DNA from: Thermoplasmata archaeon
Lineage (GTDB): Archaea; Thermoplasmatota; E2; DHVEG-1; B18-G2
Reading direction: 5' to 3'
NCBI GenBank assembly: GCA_021161685.1
Contig: JAGHAD010000047.1
Span: 1 to 13,115 of the forward strand
DNA: 13,115 nt
In this document: one piece after another, positions 1-6,297 of the stretch
Layout: each line of letters begins with the position of its first letter
Numbering within the stretch: position 1 is the stretch's first letter
The notes under the pieces: generated by a model
Seen by the model: only the letters and a program-made list of their open reading frames with translations
Told to the model about the DNA's origin: nothing
The model's database searches: none
Position numbers and translations under genes: made by a program

Positions 1-1
1 A

Positions 2-523
2 ATAAAGAGACATCTTGAAGCTGGGCAGGTAGACGTAAATTTGGAAGAGCTTGAGAAAGTTCCAGAGAAGAAAGTAAATATTGTAAAAATTGCGGGATAC
101 GGAATTCCAGTCTTACTTGCCTCTCTCGTGATATGGATCATCCTAACTCAGGGATCATCTTCAATTGAGAAATTGCTTGATATGTTCCTGTGGTGGTTTC
201 TGATAAATGGATCTTTGGCTGGGGCTGGGGCGGCGATAGCAAGGGCGCATCCTCTATCCATACTAACCGCTTTTGTTGCAGCCCCGTTCACTTCTCTAAA
301 TCCCGCGGTTGCAGCCGGCTGGTTTGCCGGACTAGTGGAAGCAAAGTTGAGGATGCCAACAGTTAGGGATTTCCAGGAACTGAGCAAGCTGGAAACCTTT
401 AAAGATCTTTTCAAAAATAGAGTTGTGAGGTTGCTGATGATCGTTGCTCTGGCAAATCTTGGCAGTACCATAGGAACATTGGTGGCAATTCCTTATGTGG
501 TTAAAATAGGGCTGATAGGATGA
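2..523 (+). CDS. TraB/PrgY-family membrane protein, C-terminal part (5' truncated by window)
   Basis: The reading frame is open to the left edge, so the first internal start candidate (TTG at 41) is not the true start and only about 173 C-terminal residues are visible. They form the hydrophobic C-terminal domain of archaeal TraB/PrgY-like proteins. One membrane segment follows the KVNIVKIAGYG stretch. A Gly/Ala-rich block carries the family-typical HPLSILTAFVAAP and SLNPAVAAGW stretches, then an amphipathic loop (KLRMPTVRDF), then a last membrane segment before the stop. In bacteria, PrgY/TraB reduces pheromone activity; the family belongs to the Tiki/EreA-like superfamily with a proposed metal-dependent hydrolase N-terminal domain, which lies outside this window. 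The role in archaea is unknown. The stop overlaps the next gene's start as ATGA (520-523), so the two are probably translated together. Confidence 0.85.
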   Translation: MKRHLEAGQVDVNLEELEKVPEKKVNIVKIAGYGIPVLLASLVIWIILTQGSSSIEKLLDMFLWWFLINGSLAGAGAAIARAHPLSILTAFVAAPFTSLNPAVAAGWFAGLVEAKLRMPTVRDFQELSKLETFKDLFKNRVVRLLMIVALANLGSTIGTLVAIPYVVKIGLIG

Positions 524-1233
524 GGGAGAGAAAGATATACACGTCGTTCTATGAGATTCCAGGTGTAGAATCGCACGAGCCTTATTTCTATCCAAAACCA
601 AAGAAATCGATAACCAGCAAGACAGAGATCATACACCTAATCATAGCCATTGCGATTCTTTCCATAGCTTTTTCGTTTCCACTTGGGGGAGGGGGACTGT
701 TACTTAAGGGTTTTGAATCGATCGAATCGGCAATAAAAAGTTATCCGCTTGCTCTTTTCAGCATTCTAACCGGCTTCTTCTTTCATGAACTATCGCACAA
801 GTTCGTCGCATTACGTTATGGATTATGGGCTGAATTCAGGATGTATCCAGAGGGCTTGGTCTTTGCTCTTTTAATTGGTGCTCTCCTTGGTTTCGTTTTT
901 GCAGCTCCAGGTGCGGTAACCATACAGGGAGGGGCAAGGAGGTTTGAGATAGGAAGAATAGCTGCTGCAGGTCCCATTGCAAACATAGTAGTGGCATTTA
1001 TCTCCCTAGTTGGATATCTATCACTTGGTCTAGATTCGAATTTGGGAAAGATACTCGGTTTCCTCTGCTTTATAAACATCTTTCTAGCAATTTTTAATCT
1101 CTTGCCATTCGATCCTTTAGATGGTAAAAAAGTAATAGTTTGGAACGCCTTTGCTTGGGGAATTTTGATGGCAATTGCAATCGTTATCTTCTTCTTTTAC
1201 TTGAATAGGATGTTTATACTTGGCATCAGCTAA
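520..1233 (+). CDS. M50 (site-2-protease-like) intramembrane metalloprotease
   Basis: A 237-residue polytopic protein with the hallmarks of peptidase family M50. The zinc-binding HExxH motif is H89-E-L-S-H93, placed inside a predicted membrane helix (FFFHELSH). A second conserved block, N193-LLPFDPLDG to 202, supplies the third metal ligand, expected at D201. The GPIAN segment (151-155) between them is also common in this family. About six hydrophobic segments lie between residues 36 and 229. Proteins of this type cut substrates within the membrane, often single-span regulators or leftover signal peptides. The start is the ATG inside the ATGA overlap with the upstream TraB-type gene. The 3' end runs 8 bp into the convergent Ca-binding protein gene. 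The substrate is unknown; the adjacent single-span surface proteins are an obvious but untested possibility. Confidence 0.9.
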   Translation: MRERKIYTSFYEIPGVESHEPYFYPKPKKSITSKTEIIHLIIAIAILSIAFSFPLGGGGLLLKGFESIESAIKSYPLALFSILTGFFFHELSHKFVALRYGLWAEFRMYPEGLVFALLIGALLGFVFAAPGAVTIQGGARRFEIGRIAAAGPIANIVVAFISLVGYLSLGLDSNLGKILGFLCFINIFLAIFNLLPFDPLDGKKVIVWNAFAWGILMAIAIVIFFFYLNRMFILGIS

Positions 1234-2197
1234 TGGCTATTTCAAATCTTAAGACACCATCTTCTCCAGATATCAAGAATGTTTGCTTGTCTGGATATTT
1301 GTCGTAGAGACCGTTCCAAATGGTTTCGGATCCATTGATGCAAAGAGCTTTATCAACCTTGAAAGTACCATATATGGTTGAGAAGGTCTCTTGGGTATTG
1401 TTATCGAAGGCAGTCAAGGAAATTTTAACGGGAAAATAATCTTTGTAATCGCTAACATCTAGTAGATAAGTAAAGTCTTGACTGAAGTTGAAAGTTGTTC
1501 CTTCTTCCATTGCCGGAAGCTTTTTCGTTCTCAATGAACAGTTGCTCACCACGAAATAGAAATAAGGGATAGATATACCGCTATCACTTGGAGAGGATAA
1601 TAAGGTGAAGTTGAGGAGAGTTAGCTTTAGCTTTATGTTGTGCACCGGATTTTTGTCAGAGCCATCTGTTACGCTATCATCATCTGTATCTTTCCTGCTC
1701 GGATCCGTTTTCAAGTTCCATTCCTCATAATCGTTGAGCTCATCTCCATCCGTGTTGAAAAGCAATGGATTTGAAGTTACTTGGATATCTTTTCCCTCTA
1801 CCAATATACTCCACCCATTCACCTCTATTCCATCTGGCAAGCCGTCGGCATCGGTATCCTCTTTATTTGGAATGGTTCCCGAAGATACCACTTCTTTATA
1901 GTCGTCCAACCCATCTCCATCTGTATCCTTTCTGCTTGGATCCAGCATTCCAACGTGCAAAAATTCTTCGTAATCCGTTAACCCGTCTCCATCGCTATCA
2001 ACCTTTCCCGGATCTGAGCTCACATGTCTTTTTTCTACCATTCCGTTTGCATGATAAACAACGATATCCCATCCACTTATTTCAGCTCCATTCGTCAATC
2101 CATCTCCATCATTATCCATAGCTAGCCAGATTATGTAGATGCAGAAAGCTAGGAGTGCAACTACGATGGTCGGGATAATTACCTTAAGGTATTTCAT
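1226..2197 (-). CDS. Membrane-anchored protein with duplicated thrombospondin-3/PA-type Ca2+-binding repeats
   Basis: A 323-residue protein with an N-terminal hydrophobic anchor or uncleaved signal (about 5-27). Six aspartate-rich calcium loops follow, starting near residues 28, 67, 90, 113, 148 and 169, of the DxDxDGxxD(Y/G)xE type (for example DSDGDGLTDYEE at 68-79). Loops 1 and 4 run directly into a Gly-Trp beta hairpin (ISGWDIVV at 40-47, VNGWSILV at 127-134). This resembles the calcium domain of anthrax protective antigen and clostridial binary toxin B components. The array reads as two copies of one roughly 75-85-residue module. Residues about 187-323 are beta-rich, of unknown fold, with a few cysteines. 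It is probably exported and Ca-stabilised at the cell surface. It is the third gene of the 4356-1226 operon, 24 bp after the preceding gene. I see no pore-forming toxin domain, so I do not call it a toxin. Confidence 0.85.
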   Translation of the reverse strand: MKYLKVIIPTIVVALLAFCIYIIWLAMDNDGDGLTNGAEISGWDIVVYHANGMVEKRHVSSDPGKVDSDGDGLTDYEEFLHVGMLDPSRKDTDGDGLDDYKEVVSSGTIPNKEDTDADGLPDGIEVNGWSILVEGKDIQVTSNPLLFNTDGDELNDYEEWNLKTDPSRKDTDDDSVTDGSDKNPVHNIKLKLTLLNFTLLSSPSDSGISIPYFYFVVSNCSLRTKKLPAMEEGTTFNFSQDFTYLLDVSDYKDYFPVKISLTAFDNNTQETFSTIYGTFKVDKALCINGSETIWNGLYDKYPDKQTFLISGEDGVLRFEIAIS

Positions 2198-2221
2198 GGG
2201 TTATTTTCAGGAATCAGCGTT

Positions 2222-3355
2222 TCATATATTTAATTTTCTTTTCTGTTTTTCCTGTTCTTTCAGTATTTGGGAAATTTTTTCCTCTAGAACGGATTGTCTG
2301 CTTGTCTCCTGGTGTTGAGTTACTTCCTCTTTGCTCTTATCCTCGATGGTTTTCTCTAACTCCTTTTGCCTTTTAAAACAACCGTGACGTAGAGAAACAG
2401 TTAGCAGTTTAACTAGAGCGAAGATGAGAACAGCGATTAAGATAAGAATCGATACCGTTACAAGATTTATCCCTTTTGTGACAATGGATACACTTCCTAT
2501 AAAAACTTGATCCGGTTTACCCACAGGAAAAGCCTTTATCTCTACAGATCTTGGAGTACCTGGATCGATGAGGCTGAAAGGCGTTACAACATCTATGCTA
2601 ACTTTCAGACTCTCCCCCGGATTTATTACAAAAAATTGACTGCCTGAAAGAGGGGACAAGCCGTTTTTCCCTTCTGCTTCTATGTGATATACCTCTGCGT
2701 AATTTCCCCTGTTTGTGATAGTTATTGGTATAGAGACTGTAGAGCCTGGTGTTGTTTCCAAGACGGTTTTTTCAGGCTTTACGTCAAGTAGATAAATATG
2801 TTCCGCTTTCACGCTTATGCTGTGATATTCCACATCTAGTATTTTTCCTTCCTTTCCTCGTCTCACAGCTTTTACTACAACAATAGCCTTTGGGTAAGTT
2901 GTCGTTCCGTCGATCCTGACTATGAGTTTCAAAGGAAATTTACGACCTTGGGTCGATCCCTCTACCTTTGAGGGAACTATTACCGCATACCATCCAGATA
3001 AATTTTTACCTTCCGGATCCGTCACGTATGCAGAGAACTCTATAGTATGGTAACAGAGTGCATCTCTAAGACTCTTATAGAGGGGGGAAATGGTAAGGAA
3101 TAGTGCCATGCCGCCTGGTAAAAGTCGAAATCCAGCTGGGCCAATCTGTAGCAAATAGGTCCAATTAAGACCAGCAAAATCTTCATAATAAAGATCTATC
3201 ACTGTATCCTCTCCTATCTTTATAGGAGGTATCTCGCCTTTTATTGATAAATTCTCACCATAATCGTCATTTTCATTACCCACAACTCCATGTAAAGGAT
3301 ACGCAAGGAATATAAGGATAGTTACCGTGACTAGTGCAAATTTTGCTAATCTCAT
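2222..3355 (-). CDS. Secreted, C-terminally anchored surface protein with Ig/NEW3-like domain and cytoplasmic coiled tail
   Basis: A 377-residue protein whose family I do not recognise. A signal peptide covers about residues 1-26. A mixed beta-rich ectodomain spans about 30-185. Residues about 188-292 look like an archaeal Ig-like/NEW3 or CARDB-type domain: a 'VKPEKTVLETTPGS' strand, 'ITITNRGNYAEVYHIEAEG', 'FFVINPGESLKVSIDVVTP'. A membrane helix (about 296-320) follows, then a 55-residue charged, probably coiled-coil cytoplasmic tail rich in Lys, Glu and Gln. Translation is coupled to the upstream gene by an ATGA overlap (3352-3355). Its architecture parallels the upstream protein, suggesting the two form a complex or arose by duplication. 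It is likely a receptor, scaffold or S-layer-associated protein; that role is inference only. Confidence 0.8.
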   Translation of the reverse strand: MRLAKFALVTVTILIFLAYPLHGVVGNENDDYGENLSIKGEIPPIKIGEDTVIDLYYEDFAGLNWTYLLQIGPAGFRLLPGGMALFLTISPLYKSLRDALCYHTIEFSAYVTDPEGKNLSGWYAVIVPSKVEGSTQGRKFPLKLIVRIDGTTTYPKAIVVVKAVRRGKEGKILDVEYHSISVKAEHIYLLDVKPEKTVLETTPGSTVSIPITITNRGNYAEVYHIEAEGKNGLSPLSGSQFFVINPGESLKVSIDVVTPFSLIDPGTPRSVEIKAFPVGKPDQVFIGSVSIVTKGINLVTVSILILIAVLIFALVKLLTVSLRHGCFKRQKELEKTIEDKSKEEVTQHQETSRQSVLEEKISQILKEQEKQKRKLNI

Positions 3356-4356
3356 GTCTCTTTTCCAGCTCTTAGGGCATATATTCCTTTCTTTTTAAAA
3401 ATTACTAGCAAGAGGAAAAGAATGGCAACGATAACAGCGATAATCCCCCCAATAAGTCCAATCATCGGTAGAGATCCGCTTCTGACTCCAAGCGAATAAA
3501 TGTATGTGTTCGAAGGTGTTTCTTCATACGTAGCTGGTGGAGGCGAAGGTAAAGCAATAAATTTCATGTCAATTGTTTCCATCTGTCCAGCTATCCATCC
3601 AAAGCCATAAGGTGTAGTAACTGATATGGAGATGGTTGCTTCTTTACCTTGTGGTATTACTACTTGGTACTGTGATGGTTTTATTGCCCAGCCAGGAATA
3701 CTCTTTATGTCAACTAGTCTGATTATCGTTTCCTTGTTTGCATTGTTCATGATCTTAATAGGATACGTTAAGGTTGTCATAGGTCCTGCTTCTTTAATGG
3801 GTTCATCTGTGGTTATTGTAACTAGAGGGATGTATCCTGGAGTGATTTTGAATTGCGCCTCTGTGAATTGAGAACGTACATTTCCTATTTCGTCGGATGA
3901 TGCCCTTAATATAAGGGTAAAAGGCTGTGCGGGAGCCTCCTTGTAAAGGGAGATGGAAATAGAAGTATTTGCATAGGAATATTTGTTGATGTCAGGACTC
4001 ATGTACACATCTGGGGTGCTGATGCTTACATCCATCCAATCAGGTTTGTTAACTACCTCTAAATGAACTTTTACGGGTGGTACAATAAATGGAGTACGAA
4101 AGACAATGAGCTTCGTTAAAATAGGATGTCCTTCCAAAATAGGAGGTGCGGGTATGTAATAGGATACCCTGACCGGTAGTACAACGGCTGGTCCACCAGG
4201 TTCGATTACATCAAGTTTGCTTGTATCCACCTCTAGGTACAGGATGGGAACGAAAGACAATATACCATCCCTTGCTGAAACTTGTTGTGTGTATAGAGAC
4301 ATGAAGCTTAGTAACATCAAAGCAGAGACGAACATTAGATACGTTCTTTTTAACAT
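3352..4356 (-). CDS. Secreted, C-terminally anchored surface protein with Ig-like beta domains
   Basis: A 334-residue first gene of the three-gene surface operon. It has a signal peptide (about 1-28, ending near QVSA). Two beta-sandwich-like regions follow: about 35-172, and about 175-270, where 'LTYPIKIMNNANKETIIRL' and 'VVIPQGKEATISISVTTPY' resemble the NEW3/CARDB-type domain of the next gene. A Ser/Pro-rich linker (271-284) follows, then a strong membrane helix (about 299-320) and a short basic end (KKKG). Most of the protein should be outside the cell. The ATG is preceded by GGTGA four bases upstream and by a TATA-like box about 40 bp away. I do not recognise the N-terminal domain. The neighbours imply a role in an envelope complex. 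Confidence 0.8.
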   Translation of the reverse strand: MLKRTYLMFVSALMLLSFMSLYTQQVSARDGILSFVPILYLEVDTSKLDVIEPGGPAVVLPVRVSYYIPAPPILEGHPILTKLIVFRTPFIVPPVKVHLEVVNKPDWMDVSISTPDVYMSPDINKYSYANTSISISLYKEAPAQPFTLILRASSDEIGNVRSQFTEAQFKITPGYIPLVTITTDEPIKEAGPMTTLTYPIKIMNNANKETIIRLVDIKSIPGWAIKPSQYQVVIPQGKEATISISVTTPYGFGWIAGQMETIDMKFIALPSPPPATYEETPSNTYIYSLGVRSGSLPMIGLIGGIIAVIVAILFLLLVIFKKKGIYALRAGKET

Positions 4357-4391
4357 GACTTCACCAACCTAAGTTTTAGTTCTGTCAAATT

Positions 4392-4401
4392 ATATTTAAA
4401 T
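4392..4401 (-). promoter_or_regulatory. TATA-like box of the surface operon
   Basis: Read on the minus strand this is ATTTAAATAT, lying 36-45 bp upstream of the ATG at 4356. Transcription should start near 4370, leaving a short leader that contains the GGTGA ribosome-binding site next to the start codon. Assigned by consensus and spacing only. Confidence 0.5.
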
Positions 4402-4448
4402 GTTTGTGTATGGTTTTGCATTACAGACTGATATATGACATTCTTTAT

Positions 4449-4461
4449 ATAAAAATATTTC
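4449..4461 (-). terminator. Possible oligo-T terminator after the PRC-barrel gene
   Basis: Just downstream of the PRC-barrel stop (4469) the minus strand reads GGAAATATTTTTATATAAAG. A T-run of this kind is the usual archaeal termination signal, but no stable hairpin precedes it and the region is AT-rich, so the call is weak. Confidence 0.25.
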
Positions 4462-4468
4462 CAACTAA

Positions 4469-4798
4469 TTATTCCCTCATTATTGGCTCATCTATCGTTT
4501 CTATCTCCGCACTCTCTTCTCTACGTTCCTCTACACCTTTTTCTTCCTTCTCTTTTTCCATTGTCACCTTCTCTGGAAAGTAGGAAAGTATGATTATATC
4601 TCCCACTGCGTTTACCCATCTATAGGGCACTGCAACATCAACCGCACCTTCTATTAAGGTTGGATTCGTCTTCGTAAGTATCAAACTGGCTATTTTCCTC
4701 TGATCTATGTCCAAGATAACATTCCTGACATTTCCAACATAAATTCCATTTCTCGTGTAAACCGGCAGCTTCAGCAAGGAAGTGACCATCTCTTCCAT
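4469..4798 (-). CDS. Small PRC-barrel domain protein
   Basis: A 109-residue protein. Residues about 5-80 have the PRC-barrel pattern: a strand-rich start (LLKLPVYTRNGIYVGNV), then 'ILDIDQRKIASLIL', 'DVAVPYRWVNAVGDIIIL'. The rest is a very charged Glu/Lys tail (80-109). The PRC fold occurs in photosynthetic reaction centre H subunits and in RimM; small archaeal PRC-barrel proteins include the CdpB cell-division proteins that bind SepF. That role is possible here but unproven. I chose ATG at 4796-4798 because a GAGGGAGAA site precedes it and a TATA-like box lies 34-41 bp upstream. The longer frame back to 4954 adds 52 residues with no PRC similarity and passes through that promoter. The gene stands between the surface operon and a sparse region and seems to be transcribed alone. 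Confidence 0.75.
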   Translation of the reverse strand: MEEMVTSLLKLPVYTRNGIYVGNVRNVILDIDQRKIASLILTKTNPTLIEGAVDVAVPYRWVNAVGDIIILSYFPEKVTMEKEKEEKGVEERREESAEIETIDEPIMRE

Positions 4799-4831
4799 GT
4801 TTTCTCCCTCTTTCTCAGAATGCTCTGTCTC

Positions 4832-4839
4832 TATTAAAA
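4832..4839 (-). promoter_or_regulatory. TATA-like box of the PRC-barrel gene
   Basis: On the minus strand this is TTTTAATA, centred about 38 bp upstream of the ATG at 4798. It predicts a transcript start near 4810 and a roughly 12-base leader carrying the GAGGGAG ribosome-binding site. It supports the shorter start chosen for that gene. Confidence 0.4.
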
Positions 4840-4895
4840 TGTGTTGGAAAACGACAGCGTGTTGAATAGTTCCAAGTTCCCCTGCGTCCACTATC

Positions 4896-5192
4896 ATGGA
4901 AAAGAGGAAGTGCAGAGAAGGATTACAACGAGAAATTAGTAAGAAGAGGATCACCGATGATGGTATGCCAAAGAAATGTTCAAACCATGATCGGCATCAT
5001 CTGGGACAAATGAGAATGTTGCGAATGTTTGGGGGTTTTCTTGTTCTACCGCATATGAAAAAAGCTGAAAAGATAAAGGATCCAACGATGTTCTGGCTTT
5101 GGATAACAACACTTTTTGCAATTTCTCTAATCCTTTCGGGAAAAGGAGATATATCGTTTTACTCACACTCCATGGTTGTACAGCCATCATAA
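4896..5192 (+). CDS. Doubtful small membrane protein
   Basis: A 98-codon frame, or 75 codons from the ATG at 4965. The first part is basic and rich in His and Met ('HDRHHLGQMRMLRMFGG'); a clear hydrophobic helix follows at about residues 67-83 (MFWLWITTLFAISLILSG). I do not recognise a family. No good ribosome-binding site precedes either start: GAGGA lies about 15 bases before the ATG at 4965, and the sequence before 4896 has nothing convincing. It contains CGG and CGA codons, which are uncommon among its neighbours. The opposite strand also has an open 79-codon frame across the same DNA, so the openness alone proves little. Apart from this ORF and the hairpin at 5186-5236, I see nothing definite in 4799-5309. 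Confidence 0.3.
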   Translation: MEKRKCREGLQREISKKRITDDGMPKKCSNHDRHHLGQMRMLRMFGGFLVLPHMKKAEKIKDPTMFWLWITTLFAISLILSGKGDISFYSHSMVVQPS

Positions 5193-5236
5193 AAAAGGAT
5201 GCACCCGCCCATTTTGAGTCCCGGGATGCATATGAT
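5186..5236. repeat. Imperfect inverted repeat (potential hairpin) upstream of hpt
   Basis: ATCATA (5186-5191) can pair with TATGAT (5231-5236). After an 8-base bulge on the left arm, TGCACCCG (5200-5207) can pair with CGGG-A-TGCA (5222-5230) with one bulged A, closing a 14-base loop. This gives 14 base pairs. It starts within the last codons of the doubtful ORF and lies about 74 bp before the hpt start. It could be a terminator-like element, an RNA structure or an operator; no T-run follows on the plus strand, which speaks against a simple terminator. Confidence 0.35.
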
Positions 5237-5309
5237 CTAAGTTTGTTCTTTAAGGAAACGATAAAAGAAATATAGATGGGTCTATTTTGAAAATGCGAGG
5301 TTGAAAATA

Positions 5310-5870
5310 ATGAACCTATTGGAAGAATCGATAAAGAATTCCCCCATCATAAAAAAGGGAAGCTACAACTACATCGTTCATCCGCTGACCGATGGTATAC
5401 CAGAGATAAGACCGGATTTACTCGATGAAGTGACCGAGAAAATGAAAGGATACATTGAAAAGCTTGGGAAAATTGACAAGATAGTAACGATCGAGGCAAT
5501 GGGAATCCCTCTTGCCACTTCCCTCTCCATGAAACTCAACATCCCTTTCACGATAATAAGAAAAAGGAAGTATGGCTTACCTGGAGAGATATCTGTACAG
5601 CAGGTAACTGGTTATTCGAAGTCCACACTCTTCATAAATGGGCTGAAAGAAGGAGAGAAGGTGGTAATAGTAGATGACGTTATAAGCACTGGAGGCACCA
5701 TAAAGGCAGTTCTTGAATCCTTAATGAAAATGGGTATCGAGGTTAGGGCTGTGATTACAGCCATTGAGAAGGGCAGTGGGGGCAGCATGCTAAGAAATTC
5801 ATTTGACATGCCCATAATTTCTTTAGTCAGAATAGAAGTCAGCGAAAACGAAGTCGAAATAAAGCGATAG
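5310..5870 (+). CDS. hpt: Archaeal hypoxanthine/guanine phosphoribosyltransferase
   Basis: A 186-residue purine-salvage enzyme that joins hypoxanthine or guanine with PRPP to give IMP or GMP. The PRPP-binding loop is complete: VVIVDDVISTGGT at 118-130, with the acidic pair D122-D123. Other family-typical stretches are SYNYIVHPLTDGIP (18-31), EAMGIPLATSLS (62-73) and IIRKRKYGLPGE (82-93). The length matches the archaeal Hpt group, which includes sequences labelled adenine phosphoribosyltransferase-like, so base preference is not certain. I place the start at ATG 5310 because GAGGTTGA (5296-5303) sits at good spacing; a TTG three codons earlier (5301) would overlap that site. A weak TATA-like TCTTTAAG lies near 5248-5256. 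The DUF2116 gene follows 31 bp later but appears to have its own promoter. Confidence 0.92.
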   Translation: MNLLEESIKNSPIIKKGSYNYIVHPLTDGIPEIRPDLLDEVTEKMKGYIEKLGKIDKIVTIEAMGIPLATSLSMKLNIPFTIIRKRKYGLPGEISVQQVTGYSKSTLFINGLKEGEKVVIVDDVISTGGTIKAVLESLMKMGIEVRAVITAIEKGSGGSMLRNSFDMPIISLVRIEVSENEVEIKR

Positions 5871-5878
5871 TATTTTTA
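5871..5878 (+). promoter_or_regulatory. TATA-like box for the DUF2116 gene
   Basis: TATTTTTA directly follows the hpt stop codon, 24-31 bases before the ATG at 5902. No Shine-Dalgarno-like sequence precedes that ATG, so this spacing fits a leaderless transcript. Confidence 0.35.
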
Positions 5879-5901
5879 CTGAAAAGAGCTTTCTTTCCAG
5901 T

Positions 5902-6093
5902 ATGGACATCCCTCAACATAGACACTGCCAGATGTGTGGAAAGGCTATACCATTAGATGAAAAATTTTGCTCAGAAGAGTGTAGGGAGAAGTACGTTGAA
6001 TTCCTGAAGAAAAAAAGGAGACTTATACTGATCATGTACGTTATTCTTTTCATCGTTCTTGCAATTGCGCTGGTTACGATCTTTTATACCTAA
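5902..6093 (+). CDS. DUF2116-type Zn-ribbon protein with C-terminal membrane helix
   Basis: A 63-residue protein. The N-terminal half is a treble-clef/Zn-ribbon with C9-x2-C12-G and C23-x3-C27, and the conserved 'CGKAIPLDEKFCSEEC' spacing of the archaeal DUF2116 family. It is followed by a basic stretch (KKKRR, 36-40) and one hydrophobic helix (about 41-61), so it should be tail-anchored with the zinc module in the cytoplasm. The function of the family is unknown. The basic linker and zinc module suggest nucleic-acid or ribosome contact at the membrane, which is inference. No ribosome-binding site is visible and a TATA-like box lies about 25 bp upstream, so translation is likely leaderless. 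Its stop overlaps the stop of the small gene on the opposite strand. Confidence 0.85.
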   Translation: MDIPQHRHCQMCGKAIPLDEKFCSEECREKYVEFLKKKRRLILIMYVILFIVLAIALVTIFYT

Positions 6094-6248
6094 TCCGCAA
6101 GCTCCTCTTGTAAATCGTTAAGCATCTCAGTTAACACATCTTCCAGGATAGGATTCCTGTATTCTCTCTCCACTCCCTTTGCTAGTTTTGCCCTTATGAC
6201 GAAATCCCTGCCGTCCTTGATGATCTTTATGTAACAAATTGGTTTCAT
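6090..6248 (-). CDS. Small conserved-looking hypothetical protein (52 aa)
   Basis: A 52-residue frame on the minus strand, ATG at 6246-6248 and TAG at 6090-6092. It begins MKPICYIKIIKDGRDFVIRA, which reads as a beta hairpin, and ends with an acidic amphipathic helix ('PILEDVLTEMLNDLQEELAD'). I do not recognise the family. Three things support it as a gene: a strong TATA box TTTATATAA (6289-6297) with an A-rich upstream element, a possible AGGGAT ribosome-binding site 5-10 bases before ATG, and codon choice (AGG, AGA, ATA, AAG) like the neighbours. It also fills the space up to the DUF2116 gene exactly, overlapping its stop codon, as the other convergent pairs in this window do. It falls below a usual 60-codon cutoff and is easily missed. 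Confidence 0.7.
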   Translation of the reverse strand: MKPICYIKIIKDGRDFVIRAKLAKGVEREYRNPILEDVLTEMLNDLQEELAD

Positions 6249-6288
6249 AACTATCCCTTGCTTGGATTAAACCGAATTTCAAAACCGC

Positions 6289-6297
6289 TTATATAAA
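6289..6297. promoter_or_regulatory. TATA box in the divergent intergenic region, readable in both directions
   Basis: TTATATAAA on plus and TTTATATAA on minus. For the 52-residue gene it lies 41-49 bp upstream of ATG with an AAAA element before it (minus AAAATTTATATAAG), a very good BRE/TATA match. On the plus strand AAAACCGC precedes TTATATAA, so it could also drive the coiled-coil gene from about 6320 with a leader of about 50 bases; a separate TTAAGAA near 6321-6327 is another option for that gene. Confidence 0.55.

Noticed and set aside
1670..2115. Repetitive DNA (CCATCTCCATC-type units) considered as a tandem repeat or CRISPR-like array
   Set aside because: The units are codons of the Asp-rich calcium loops, unevenly spaced, and explained by the protein.
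1765..2121. 118-codon plus-strand frame rich in His, Leu and Pro inside the Ca-binding protein gene
   Set aside because: It is the antisense image of the Asp/Gly repeat codons; the repeats give an artificial pattern.
1226..2197. Binary-toxin component
   Set aside because: Only the calcium module is shared; the pore-forming, oligomerisation and receptor domains of PA-type toxins are absent.
4799..4954. 52-codon N-terminal extension of the PRC-barrel gene
   Set aside because: It has no PRC-barrel similarity and runs through a TATA-like box, while the ATG at 4798 has a good ribosome-binding site.
4957..5010. ATGATG near 4957 considered as a C/D-box RNA or the start of another frame
   Set aside because: It does not match the full box C consensus with a paired box D at proper spacing, and the frame ends after 18 codons.
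4951..5190. 79-codon minus-strand open frame opposite the doubtful membrane ORF
   Set aside because: It has no recognisable domain or clear ribosome-binding site, and its hydrophobic stretches mirror the plus-strand frame; only one of the two could be real, and the plus frame has the better membrane helix.
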